DNA of 35,149 nt from a bacterium. GTDB taxonomy: Bacteria > Patescibacteriota > WWE3 > 2-01-FULL-39-13 > JAACPI01. The DNA lies in assembly GCA_009995545.1 (NCBI GenBank), contig JAACPI010000002.1:142316-177464 (forward strand). Direction: 5' to 3'. The translations under genes were made by a program, and so were the position numbers. Positions 18,664 through 27,713 of this stretch are shown piece after piece (the stretch's first letter is position 1; each line of letters begins with the position of its first letter). The notes under the pieces were generated by a model. That model was not told the DNA's origin and did no database searches. It worked only from the letters and a program-made list of their open reading frames with translations.

Positions 18664-18963
18664 CTATCTCTTTTTGTCTAATTTATCAAAGCCAAAACCT
18701 TTAACAAAAAAATAAACAACGGCTGCAATAATAGCAAAATCTATTAATACTCCTAAAAAGTGCCCATAAAGTAAAGTTACAGGACCAAGTTTAAGTACAG
18801 CAGCAGCTAATCCCTTAGTCGACCCTAGCAAGGGCGCTAATAACGGGGTGATTAAATCGTCTACCAAGGCAGTCACAACCGACTTAACAGAACCTCCTAA
18901 AATAAAACCAACAGCTAAACCAACTACTCCTTGGGTTCTTATAAATTCAATAAAGCCTTTCAT
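18664..18963 (-). CDS. mscL: Large-conductance mechanosensitive channel MscL
   Basis: 99 aa, two TM helices: IRTQGVVGLAVGFILGGSVKSVVTALVDDLITPLLAPLLG ... YGHFLGVLIDFAIIAAVVYFFVKG. Confidence 0.88.
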   Translation of the reverse strand: MKGFIEFIRTQGVVGLAVGFILGGSVKSVVTALVDDLITPLLAPLLGSTKGLAAAVLKLGPVTLLYGHFLGVLIDFAIIAAVVYFFVKGFGFDKLDKKR

Positions 18964-18980
18964 GTTTATAATTTTAAAAA

Positions 18981-19421
18981 TTAATTAGTTAAAATACCAG
19001 ACTTGTACAAAACAGGAAGAACATTAATTCCTAAATCGGTAGGGAGATCTTTTAGAGAAAACATCTTTGCTACTACTACTTTTTTGTCTATAGGATTAAG
19101 TTTTTTATTATCTATAAACTGCGCAAAGTAATGAATTAAAATGGCGATAAAATTTTCTTTGTTAATCGTATAAAAAACCGGGGATTTATTTAATATTTTC
19201 ACTCTTTTTCCTGTCTCTTCCAAAGCCTCTCTTTTTGCAGCCTGGATTAAGTTCTCTGAATCATTTATTTTTCCACCAGGTAATTTCCAAAAATCATCTT
19301 TGTTATCTTTAGTTAGTAGTACCTTGCCTTCTTCAATAATAACCACACCACTTAAAATACTGACGGTTAAATCCGAGGAGTTTTCATTACTGGTTAAAGA
19401 AGATATTTTGTTTATTTCCAT
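18981..19421 (-). CDS. Nudix hydrolase
   Basis: Complete Nudix box GKINDSENLIQAAKREALEETGKRV. Confidence 0.93.
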   Translation of the reverse strand: MEINKISSLTSNENSSDLTVSILSGVVIIEEGKVLLTKDNKDDFWKLPGGKINDSENLIQAAKREALEETGKRVKILNKSPVFYTINKENFIAILIHYFAQFIDNKKLNPIDKKVVVAKMFSLKDLPTDLGINVLPVLYKSGILTN

Positions 19422-19503
19422 TTCTTACACAATAATAACATTCTAAAAAACTGTGACCAACAAATTAAAGTGATTAAAAAAAGGGGGGAGGTTTTTATAT
19501 AAA

Positions 19504-19530
19504 TCCGGGATTGAAGTAATCGCCCCCGGA
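19504..19530 (-). terminator. Possible terminator hairpin downstream of the RRM gene
   Basis: TCCGGG (19504-19509) / CCCGGA (19525-19530), 9 nt past the RRM stop; followed on the minus strand by the weak U-tract TTTATAT. Confidence 0.4.
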
Positions 19531-19538
19531 AAATATTA

Positions 19539-19790
19539 TTATCTTTCTACTTGAGGACGAGCTTCATTAACTATCAAATTTCTTCCATTGAAGTCTTTTT
19601 GATCTAATGCAGCTATAGCCTTTTTTGCATCTTCGTCAGACATTTCAACAAATCCGAATCCTTTACTTCTGTTATTGTTCATTTTATCAACAATAATGAA
19701 AGCTGAGGATACAGGTCCAAATTCTTCGAATAATTTTTGCAAATCAGCATCGGTTATAGTGTATGGTAAATTACCTACGTATAATTTCAT
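19539..19790 (-). CDS. Small RRM-domain RNA-binding protein
   Basis: RNP2 LYVGNL and RNP1 KGFGFVEM; 83 aa. Confidence 0.95.
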   Translation of the reverse strand: MKLYVGNLPYTITDADLQKLFEEFGPVSSAFIIVDKMNNNRSKGFGFVEMSDEDAKKAIAALDQKDFNGRNLIVNEARPQVER

Positions 19791-19943
19791 TTAAATTTCA
19801 CCACCTTTGGAGTAATTGTTCTTTGAGAATGCATGTAAAAGGGGAGGTACTTAACAGCGATACAAATAAGATACAGTTAAAAATTGAGTAATAATAGAAT
19901 CATATACTATTTATTTCAAAAGTAAAGCATTATCTTATAGTAT

Positions 19944-21023
19944 TTATTTAAAGACAATTACGTTCCAAACCAGCAATAAAACCTGAAGCCACCAGGTAAT
20001 AAAAGACACCACAAAGGCGACAGCAATTTTTCTTTGTAAAGACTTATCCATTTTTGCGGCTTTTACTTTTTCTAATTTTAAAAGTTTTGGACTAATAACA
20101 AAACTTAGATAGCTGCCATTTATCAACATTATAAGTAAAAGCACAAGTTGAAAAAGTGCCACCCCTGTAAACCAACCTTGCCAATTTAAAACAACTCCCC
20201 CAATAGCTAGAAAAATAGTTCCTAACCAAATTAAGGGTTTTGTAATTTTATGAGCGCTTATAGAAGCTTTTAGCCAGTAGGGGTCATACCTTCCTAAAAA
20301 TCCGTGCAAATCAATCACAGTAACCGCGCCCAAACCTATAATTAAACCTATAACCATAAGTAAAGTACCAAAAAACTGTTGCCACATAACAACAGTCTCC
20401 CCTACAATCCCCATTTTAATTTTAAACAAACTAACAAATAAAGATTTTTTTGAAACATTTTTAAAATTTTCTACGGTACCAATTCCAAGAGAGTAGTCAC
20501 CTATATAATTGTTAGGTTCAAAGACACCTACAAAATATTTAGTGTTTTCAGTTACAATAAATTTAAGCTCCCTACCTTTATAAAGTCTTTCTAAACTAAA
20601 TGGCTCATAAAATACCTCTCTGGGGTTACTAACTACGTTAACTATTTTAATTCCGTAATTTTCTGGAACGGGAATATCTAGTTGGTCACTAGATTTATCT
20701 TTTATATTTGGGGCTAAAAAAAAGTACGAGGGTTTAAAATTTAAATTTTTAAACCTAACTGGAACTAACACCTCAATAGGCACCTCACCATTTTTGCTGG
20801 GTGTAAAAGTATATAAACTTATCTGACCAGGTTTAGTTAAATTTCCGTATAAGGCTAAGGATTGTTCAGAAGGATCACCAAGCTCTAAAGCCTTACTATA
20901 AAATTCTTCATCACTTAATTTACTTGCTTCAAATTGAGTTACACTACTTTGTTTTGTAACAGGTTCGTGGGCGTAAACGGGGTTTATAATTAAGGCTAAA
21001 GAAAATAAAAAGTTTAAGAGCAT
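19944..21023 (-). CDS. Secreted/membrane protein of unknown function with C-terminal TM helices
   Basis: N-terminal signal-like MLLNFLFSLALIINPVYA, extracellular domain, about 4 C-terminal TM segments. Confidence 0.65.
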   Translation of the reverse strand: MLLNFLFSLALIINPVYAHEPVTKQSSVTQFEASKLSDEEFYSKALELGDPSEQSLALYGNLTKPGQISLYTFTPSKNGEVPIEVLVPVRFKNLNFKPSYFFLAPNIKDKSSDQLDIPVPENYGIKIVNVVSNPREVFYEPFSLERLYKGRELKFIVTENTKYFVGVFEPNNYIGDYSLGIGTVENFKNVSKKSLFVSLFKIKMGIVGETVVMWQQFFGTLLMVIGLIIGLGAVTVIDLHGFLGRYDPYWLKASISAHKITKPLIWLGTIFLAIGGVVLNWQGWFTGVALFQLVLLLIMLINGSYLSFVISPKLLKLEKVKAAKMDKSLQRKIAVAFVVSFITWWLQVLLLVWNVIVFK

Positions 21024-21054
21024 AACTAAATATTACTATATAAATTTACTAAAT

Positions 21055-22044
21055 TTATACCAAAAACTTTAAGCTAAAAAAACCTAAAAAAGCTGGTAAC
21101 CAAATAGTTAACCCTCTAAAAGTTAAAGTAGTAAGCGTTGCTACACCAATATCAACCCCCAAAGATACAAAAACTAAGGGCATAACTGACTCAACAATAC
21201 CAATCCCCTGAGGTGTCGGGGAAATAATCCAAAACAAAACGCCAATACTGTACCCGGCAAACAACACTCCTGGGGTAACTACCGTACCAAAAGCCATAAA
21301 AACAAAAAATAAAACCAAAAGCTCAATAAAATGTGCGGTTAAAACAACCCAAAAAGATCTAATAATGGTTTTTTTGTTACTCCAAAAAGTTTTAGACAAA
21401 TAAATAACCTCCTCCGATTTTTTAGTAGGCCAATCTTTAGACAACATTTTGGCAGTGGGAAAAAACCTACTAAACCTGTTTACAAATTTATGTAATAAGT
21501 CTACTAACTTGGAGATGCTCTTAGGGCTAGCCTGTCCAAGTACTAAAAGAACAAATAAACCCAAAGTCATGAGTAAAAAAAGCAGTAAACCTATAAGCTG
21601 ATATTCCAAAACGTCTTTTTTTATTATCAAGGTACCAAATCCCGCACATAAGAGTACTAACAAGCTTAAAAAATCTACAAATAATATAAGTAAAACCGCA
21701 GAAGAACTTTTTGTTTTAGAAATTTGTTCTTTTTTTCCTGCAGTTATAAACACACTGCTCCCTGCTAAAGAGCCTAAGGGAACTAATAAACTCACAAATA
21801 ACGACCCCAATACTAAAGATGCTACTTTTTCTAAACTCCAATTTATTTTATAAATAGCTAAAATCTTTTGGTGTAAAACAGAATAAAAAAAATAAAAAAC
21901 AACCTGTAATAAAAGGGCCAATAAAAAAAAGTTTAGCTTTGCTAGTTTAACTATTTTTATTAAGTCTTTTCCCTCATTTAAATATTTAAGCCCAAAAAAG
22001 GTAAAAAGTAATACAAATATTAAAAATATTATTTTTTTTGACAT
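21055..22044 (-). CDS. Lysylphosphatidylglycerol synthase TM-domain / UPF0104-family membrane protein
   Basis: About 8 TM helices; VSLLVPLGSLAGSSVFI and ISPTPQGIGIVESVMPLVFVSLGV are typical of the AglD/MprF TM family. Confidence 0.82.
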   Translation of the reverse strand: MSKKIIFLIFVLLFTFFGLKYLNEGKDLIKIVKLAKLNFFLLALLLQVVFYFFYSVLHQKILAIYKINWSLEKVASLVLGSLFVSLLVPLGSLAGSSVFITAGKKEQISKTKSSSAVLLILFVDFLSLLVLLCAGFGTLIIKKDVLEYQLIGLLLFLLMTLGLFVLLVLGQASPKSISKLVDLLHKFVNRFSRFFPTAKMLSKDWPTKKSEEVIYLSKTFWSNKKTIIRSFWVVLTAHFIELLVLFFVFMAFGTVVTPGVLFAGYSIGVLFWIISPTPQGIGIVESVMPLVFVSLGVDIGVATLTTLTFRGLTIWLPAFLGFFSLKFLV

Positions 22045-22100
22045 AATTTCGTGGCAAGGTATACCCGAGTTATTCTAACAGATAGAAAAATTTTGAATTA

Positions 22101-22757
22101 CTAAATACCAAACAAAGATGTCGGGCTAGTAAGCATTGCCCACTCCCCAACCCGTGCCCTGCTGGCAAGTTTAGTGATAAGAGTTAAGTTGGAGTTATTA
22201 GAAATTGCAGAAAGTCCCGTGTAACTGTTTAGGACTTTACACAAGTCCAACTCATAGGGATAATCCATATTTAATCGAAAAGATTGCTTCGGCTTCACAA
22301 AAGAGTTGGGAGCTAAATCATCAAACACCCTCTTTCTAAAATTAAACATACTTTTATTAGTTTCACCAACCATAAAAGCATTAAAATATTTAGGATTTTC
22401 CTTAGTTAGTTGGTCATAGAATTCTAAAAACCTAATAAAGGCACTACAAAATACCGTTGTGTTTTTAAATATATTTCTATTATGCTCCTTAAAGCTACTA
22501 TCTGGCTTATACGACATAGGCCATTTGTAGGGAGGGGGAACATCGTCTACTGAATGACCAATATCCACGATCAAACCACTGTTTCCAATTGTTAACACAC
22601 CGTTGTCTGCTACGTAAGGCTCTAATGTAAGTAAGTACTCGCCAGGTTTAGCCCACTCAGGAGGCACAGGTGAGGAGTATTTGCGCGCAGTGGTAGTCAG
22701 TAAAACGTCGGTTTCTTCTTCAATATAAGATTCTAAACGAGTATCGGGCATTAACAC
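22101..22757 (-). CDS. Hypothetical protein
   Basis: Open frame of 218 aa without a recognised motif. Confidence 0.5.
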   Translation of the reverse strand: MLMPDTRLESYIEEETDVLLTTTARKYSSPVPPEWAKPGEYLLTLEPYVADNGVLTIGNSGLIVDIGHSVDDVPPPYKWPMSYKPDSSFKEHNRNIFKNTTVFCSAFIRFLEFYDQLTKENPKYFNAFMVGETNKSMFNFRKRVFDDLAPNSFVKPKQSFRLNMDYPYELDLCKVLNSYTGLSAISNNSNLTLITKLASRARVGEWAMLTSPTSLFGI

Positions 22758-22818
22758 ATTTCAATTCTAACATTTTATAGTATTTGAATAAGAAGTTGGC
22801 AAAACCAAAGGTAAAAAC

Positions 22819-23433
22819 TTAAACTACAAAAACCAAGTCATTAAAAGAAAGGTTGGGGGAAATTGAGCAATTAGGGTACGCAGTTACTATAAAAAAAGGT
22901 AGTTGTACCGGATCGACTAACTCTACACTAATTGTTGTTGTAGTATCTAGCTTTAACCCCGTAATAGTATTTACTAAAACACTACTTTCCCCCTTACAAC
23001 TACTTCGAGGAGCACTTTTTATTTTATTTTTATCTTTTGTAGAAATATTACTTACTAATAAACAATTTATTTTACCCACAGGTAATTTGTAACCAACTGT
23101 AAAAGAGGTGGTTTTAAACCCGGTGTTTTGGGCCCAATTTAAACTTCCAGAGTCTTTTAATTTTTTAAACTCAGCTTGGGCTATTTTTAGTAATTTTTTG
23201 GGGTTTTCAATACCAACAACATCGCTGTTAAATTTAGTGCCTACTACTTTTAAAGCATTTTTAATATCACACTGTGTAATTTTTGATAAAACAAATTTGC
23301 CTTGGCTCTGGTCGTAATAGTAATAAGGCTTGCCGAGTAAGGTTTTTTTGTAATGCTCACTAACAAAATCAAAGTGTCTTAAAATATGAAATTCGTTAGT
23401 AGGGTTAATAACAAATTTTTTTAAATTGATCAT
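22819..23433 (-). CDS. Hypothetical protein
   Basis: 204-aa ORF; no recognised family. Confidence 0.5.
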   Translation of the reverse strand: MINLKKFVINPTNEFHILRHFDFVSEHYKKTLLGKPYYYYDQSQGKFVLSKITQCDIKNALKVVGTKFNSDVVGIENPKKLLKIAQAEFKKLKDSGSLNWAQNTGFKTTSFTVGYKLPVGKINCLLVSNISTKDKNKIKSAPRSSCKGESSVLVNTITGLKLDTTTTISVELVDPVQLPFFIVTAYPNCSISPNLSFNDLVFVV

Positions 23434-23519
23434 AATTTTAGGAATACTTTGACTGAAAGTATTCTATTCGCTTGGGGATTATAAATAAACCTTTGTTCGG
23501 GAGAAGGGAGGGGATTATT

Positions 23520-23993
23520 TTATTCCTGATTTAGATCTTCAAAATACTCAACTACACCACCAAGATGTTCTATAGCTTTTTGAACATTTTCAAAGGCCTC
23601 TATTTCAGTTGGTTTAACAGTACCTTCAGTGTGATAAGTTTGCCCAGTTTTTTCTTCGTCTGTATGTACAAAACCCTCTGAAGGAAATTTGTAAATAAAA
23701 ACCGGTTGCTCTAGACGTTGTTTAAACTTAATTGGAACTGTAAACAATACCTTTCCTGCAGAATCTACTGACAACCTAAATCCCTCATTGCTACCCCAAG
23801 CAAAAGAATGTGCTGCAGAAAATGCGGGGTTTGGACTTGCATAAACTCGGGGAGGGGCACTAATTTTATCTTTTCCAGGCGTGTATCTTTTTCTCGGTTC
23901 TAGGGCAGCGATGTCCGAAGCAGGAGATCCATGATATAAAATTTCGGGCAGTCTTTCCGTTTTTAAGTTAAGGGATGCTTCGTCTGTAGTCAT
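23520..23993 (-). CDS. Small protein with YHGS...YASP pattern (possible ADP-ribosyltransferase-fold family)
   Basis: LPEILYHGSPASDIAALEPR ... PPRVYASPNPAFSAAHSFAWG resembles the opening strands of PARP/ART-like YHGS families; function unproven. Confidence 0.5.
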   Translation of the reverse strand: MTTDEASLNLKTERLPEILYHGSPASDIAALEPRKRYTPGKDKISAPPRVYASPNPAFSAAHSFAWGSNEGFRLSVDSAGKVLFTVPIKFKQRLEQPVFIYKFPSEGFVHTDEEKTGQTYHTEGTVKPTEIEAFENVQKAIEHLGGVVEYFEDLNQE

Positions 23994-24014
23994 AAAATAG
24001 TGTTTATAAAAACT

Positions 24015-24410
24015 TTATCTATTCAAATAAGTAACTGTTACTTGCAAAATTGTTGCAAAGCAAACCCACAGTAAGTAGGGAACTTGGGCATAAGTAACCC
24101 ATTTTAAGTGAGGATAAATTGTAATCATTAGCCAAATTAAAGTTGCTAAAACTAACAAAATATCAACTAGAGCTAAAGCATTATTTTTTAACCCAAACTG
24201 CAAAGGAGTAAATGCTGCATTAAAAATTAAATTTAAAACAAAGGGTAAAATTACAATTGCAGGAATTTCTTTTTTAATTACTTTTAAAAATACAGCGCCA
24301 AAAGAAATAAAAATAGTTACGTACAAAAAAGACCACACAGGGCCAAAAATCCAACTAGGGGGAGCCCAACTAGGTTTAATTAATTTTGAATACCAAACAA
24401 ACGAGTTCAT
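24015..24410 (-). CDS. TspO/MBR family protein
   Basis: KPSWAPPSWIFGPVWSFLYVTIFISFGAVFLKV, N-rich TM helices, WVCFATILQVTVTYLN. Confidence 0.93.
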   Translation of the reverse strand: MNSFVWYSKLIKPSWAPPSWIFGPVWSFLYVTIFISFGAVFLKVIKKEIPAIVILPFVLNLIFNAAFTPLQFGLKNNALALVDILLVLATLIWLMITIYPHLKWVTYAQVPYLLWVCFATILQVTVTYLNR

Positions 24411-24472
24411 AAATTAACTATATCAAAAACAAGGGACATTATTAATGCGAATAGAGGTTATTTTATTTCTAC

Positions 24473-25354
24473 TTAACTTGTCATCGGGGTTTCCAGAGAG
24501 GAAGTTGCCTTAGCCTTAGAAAGTCCCCCAGCATCTTTAATTCCAAAAAGTTTTTCACTCACCTGGAGCGCTTTTTCATCTGGATAGGATTTAAAAAGTA
24601 AGATTCCTATCGACAACGCAACTGTGTTGTTGGCAGAATGGGCTAGTACAGCTTGTGTGTAACCCCTCTCCCTCATTAAATACCAATAAAATAAACCACC
24701 CATGAACTGACTTATAGGTATAGATTTAGCAAATTGAATATTCCCAGATTCATCCGGCTCGCGGTTATGGGCTAGTGCAAATAAAACCGTAGAAGATATA
24801 CCTATTCCCCACCTACTTCGCCTACTCATATTGTTGATTAAACTCGAGGGTAAAGCGCGAAATATTGCCTCCTCTAAAACTGGGCCTAAAATTCCGCCCT
24901 CCAATAAACCTTCTATAGGCTTGTCCCTCAGCATTTCAACTAACCGTTCATCTGTCAAAGACTTATTACCGTGTTCAATACCCAATTTTTCAAAAGTACT
25001 CTCAGCAATAGATTTTGCAACCATCACCAAACCTTGTTCAAGTAAAGTCTGGGTATACGGATTTTTAGCTTCTTCGGTTTTCTCATCTAGTTTTATGGAA
25101 GTAACTGATTCAGTTGCATCTTCCTCAGCGCCTTCATCAGAAACTGGCTCCTGTGCATCTGCGGTTTCTATATTAAGATCCGAAAGAGTAGTAGCTGCTC
25201 CAGCTGCAAGAATAAATTTAAGAAAGGATCTCCTAGACCACGTAGGGGCATCGGGCATAATATTTTCGGACACCACAGTCTCAGGAGAAGCAACCTCAGG
25301 TGTACTACTGGGTACAAACAAGTTAAAAAGCTCTCTCCGATTTAAAGCAGCCAT
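24473..25354 (-). CDS. CPBP (CAAX/Rce1-like) intramembrane metalloprotease with N-terminal twin-arginine-like signal
   Basis: SRRSFLKFILAAGAATTLSDLNIETADA at the N-terminus; CPBP motifs EEAIFR, FALAH and HSANN in the C-terminal half. Confidence 0.82.
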   Translation of the reverse strand: MAALNRRELFNLFVPSSTPEVASPETVVSENIMPDAPTWSRRSFLKFILAAGAATTLSDLNIETADAQEPVSDEGAEEDATESVTSIKLDEKTEEAKNPYTQTLLEQGLVMVAKSIAESTFEKLGIEHGNKSLTDERLVEMLRDKPIEGLLEGGILGPVLEEAIFRALPSSLINNMSRRSRWGIGISSTVLFALAHNREPDESGNIQFAKSIPISQFMGGLFYWYLMRERGYTQAVLAHSANNTVALSIGILLFKSYPDEKALQVSEKLFGIKDAGGLSKAKATSSLETPMTS

Positions 25355-25544
25355 ATTATTTACTAATACTTAACGACCTTACTAACATACAATTTAATTC
25401 TATCATTTTCGTGGAAGAGGTGGACTTTTTGTATTTAAGATCCTGTAAACAAAATATATTGAAATAAGAAATAGAAATAATAAGAATAGGCATTTTCAAA
25501 AAAAGTTCTGATTGATTTCGTGGGCTGAGGTAAACTAGGGTTTG

Positions 25545-25835
25545 TTATTTAAACCCCTTGTTTGCATTGGGTCTGCGATGAGGGCAACCAGGCCAACAGC
25601 AGGGCCTACGTTTTCCTTTGATAAGGTCAGCACACAAACGATCTATATGTTCTTTTCTTGTTTCTGGTTTTTTAACAATAGTGGTCCAACATATCCACTC
25701 ATTACGTGCAAGCGGAGTAAGGCTGTTCCATTTTTCAAGCACAGCTGGTTTAGAAGCTAAAGTTTCTCTTAAATCACCGGGCACCCTATGTACTACACCG
25801 GTAGCGATTGTTTTTTTAGTTATATTTTTTTCCAT
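25545..25835 (-). CDS. YdeI/OmpD-associated family protein (bacteriocin-protection-like)
   Basis: VPGDLRETLASKPAVLEKWNSLTPLARNEWICWTTIVKKPETRKEHIDRLCADLIKGKRRPCCWPGCPHR. Confidence 0.82.
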   Translation of the reverse strand: MEKNITKKTIATGVVHRVPGDLRETLASKPAVLEKWNSLTPLARNEWICWTTIVKKPETRKEHIDRLCADLIKGKRRPCCWPGCPHRRPNANKGFK

Positions 25836-25870
25836 TAATTATCAAATAACAAAATACCTTTTTTATTATT

Positions 25871-26173
25871 TTACCGACTAAATGCTGCGATTTGGTTAAC
25901 GCTTTTACTAGATATTGAGCCCTTTTTGTAGCACGAAAACCAATCACTGGCATTTGGAATATTTACCATGTCTGATTCTGATTTATCAGCATCTTCTTTT
26001 GACTCCCAATAGACAAAGTCGGTATAACCACCCTCTATATTTTTGTTAATTTCCCATTTAATAAACCCTTTCTGCTTACTCATCCAGGTTTTTATAATTT
26101 CACTTGCAACATCTAACAAATGTTTTTCTGTAACACCTTCTGCTAATTTGTAGCTTATTATATCTTTGTACAC
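25871..26173 (-). CDS. Small ABM-like (dimeric alpha/beta barrel) protein
   Basis: DIISYKLAEGVTEKHLLDVASEIIKTWMSKQKGFIKWEINKNIEGGYTDFVYWESKEDADKSES, typical of monooxygenase-like small proteins. Confidence 0.6.
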   Translation of the reverse strand: MYKDIISYKLAEGVTEKHLLDVASEIIKTWMSKQKGFIKWEINKNIEGGYTDFVYWESKEDADKSESDMVNIPNASDWFSCYKKGSISSKSVNQIAAFSR

Positions 26174-26209
26174 GGTATTATTTTTATAAATTAAATTTCT
26201 AAGCTTTGT

Positions 26210-26371
26210 ATGGCGGGCGAAGTGTCCCGTAGGTGGAACACCATTCTTCCCAGTCTTCTAAATACTTTCGAACAACTTAAAACACGAGGCTTTACCTATT
26301 ATAACGGAAAGGTCTCTGTTATTCGTACAATCAAATTACCAAACGGAAAGGGGGTGAATAATCATGATTGA
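26210..26371 (+). CDS. Possible 53-aa small protein overlapping the PLD gene start
   Basis: Hand-translated ORF MAGEVSRRWNTILPSLLNTFEQLKTRGFTYYNGKVSVIRTIKLPNGKGVNNHD*, below the ORF-track size cutoff. Overlaps the downstream ATG by 8 nt. Confidence 0.35.
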   Translation: MAGEVSRRWNTILPSLLNTFEQLKTRGFTYYNGKVSVIRTIKLPNGKGVNNHD

Positions 26372-26861
26372 TCATCTAATAACCTTACTTCAAAGGTTTA
26401 ACATAATCTCACCTGATCTTACTCATTCAAAGCTTTTTGATGATGATTCTTTTTACAAGCAATTTGTCGCGGATCTCAAGCACTGTAAAAAAGAGGTAAT
26501 TATTGAAAGTCCTTACATCACACATCAAAGAATGAGTACCTTAAAGCGTCATTTTGCATCCTTGGTCGCAAGAAAGGTAAAAGTATACGTAATTACCAGA
26601 AATCCTTATGATCACGACCTATCTATGAGACAGCAGGCAGATGTAGAAATCAGAAACTTTGAGATGATAGGTGTTCAGGTATTACTAAACACAAATTATA
26701 ACCATAGAAAGGTTGCCATTCTTGATCGCAAAATACTTTGGGAAGGAAGCTTAAATATTCTTTCTCAGACGTATAGCAAGGAGCTAATGCGAAGGATAAG
26801 TAGCAAATCTTTGTCAAATAATATGTTTCAGTTTCTTAAGCTTGGAAAATATATCTATTAG
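26364..26861 (+). CDS. PLD-superfamily protein with a single HKD motif
   Basis: EVIIESPYITHQRMSTLKRHF ... NHRKVAILDRKILWEGSLNILS (HxKx4D then GS); good SD (aaaggggg) upstream of the ATG. Confidence 0.82.
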   Translation: MIDHLITLLQRFNIISPDLTHSKLFDDDSFYKQFVADLKHCKKEVIIESPYITHQRMSTLKRHFASLVARKVKVYVITRNPYDHDLSMRQQADVEIRNFEMIGVQVLLNTNYNHRKVAILDRKILWEGSLNILSQTYSKELMRRISSKSLSNNMFQFLKLGKYIY

Positions 26862-26893
26862 TCGCAGAAATTTGGAAGTTGTATAATATGGAT

Positions 26894-27103
26894 ATGAAAA
26901 ATTATCAAATAAGCGAAAAAGATATTGAAGCCGTGATAAATTACCTTAAGATCTTTGATCCGGAAAATGCAACGCCTGAAATGGCAATTGAGCTTTTCGA
27001 GTATATGCAGGCAACTTATCACAATATAAATCACGAAGATCCAGAGCATCTTAAAAAGATCTATGAGGATTTACAGAAGCAGAAAAAGCTTACAACTAAC
27101 TAA
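26894..27103 (+). CDS. Small hypothetical protein
   Basis: MKNYQISEKDIEAVINYLKIFDPENATPEMAIELFEYMQATYHNINHEDPEHLKKIYEDLQKQKKLTTN. The ORF-track TTG start at 26879 overlaps a TATAAT, so an ATG at 26888 or 26894 is likelier. Confidence 0.6.
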   Translation: MKNYQISEKDIEAVINYLKIFDPENATPEMAIELFEYMQATYHNINHEDPEHLKKIYEDLQKQKKLTTN

Positions 27104-27342
27104 AAAGGCAGAACATCCGAAGATCTGACTTTAAGCGCAGTCAAAACCTTTTTTAAAGTGATGACTGACAAGCTAGGGTTCTCTCTTTCCATCTTTGCAT
27201 AATAATTGGTGTTAATTCCTGCTTTTTTGGCAAGCTGCGCTTGTGTTAAACGCTGTTCGAGCCTTAACGCCTTTATTTTGGCAGTAATATTCTGAATGAC
27301 CTTCGCATCTTGAGGATTAAGCATATGAGGATAGTATAACAT
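27100..27342 (-). CDS. XRE-family helix-turn-helix regulator
   Basis: IKALRLEQRLTQAQLAKKAGINTNYYAKMERENPSLSVITLKKVLTAL. Confidence 0.92.
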   Translation of the reverse strand: MLYYPHMLNPQDAKVIQNITAKIKALRLEQRLTQAQLAKKAGINTNYYAKMERENPSLSVITLKKVLTALKVRSSDVLPF

Positions 27343-27350
27343 TACAAAAC

Positions 27351-27713
27351 TTAGTTGTAATTTATATTGCTTTCTGGCATTTCTACCAAAGTCTCAAACG
27401 CTTCTTTATTTCTTTGAACAAATACAACCTTTTTTGCCTTTAGAGAGCTTGTTTTTAAACTCCATTCATCGTAATCCCAAATAAGCCCTGCGGGAAATAG
27501 AAAGTGTAAAAGAATCTTCCGTTGAGGTAATGAAGCATTTTGAAAGGTAGTATAAAAATTATCGAGTAGCAATTTGAAAGAATCTCTAAGTTTTTGAATG
27601 TTTGATCCGTATAAAGCAATTTTTATTTTTTCTTTTTCCAAATCATCAATTTGCTTTGCAATAAATGCAACTTGTTCCGTTGTAATTTGATTCCAATTAT
27701 GAAACTGTTTTAC
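27351..27713 (-). pseudogene. Probable C-terminal remnant of a large serine recombinase
   Basis: Frame open up to the TrlF-like stop: VKQFHNWNQITTEQVAFIAKQIDDLEKEKIKIALYGSNIQKLRDSFKLLLDNFYTTFQNASLPQRKILLHFLFPAGLIWDYDEWSLKTSS. The LPQRKILLHFLFPAGLIWD tail resembles C-termini of CPR serine recombinases. No catalytic domain present. Confidence 0.5.

Noticed and set aside
24831-25373. 180-aa plus ORF antisense to the CPBP protease
   Set aside because: Long but low-complexity Ser/Lys-rich translation; the opposite strand has motif-supported coding.
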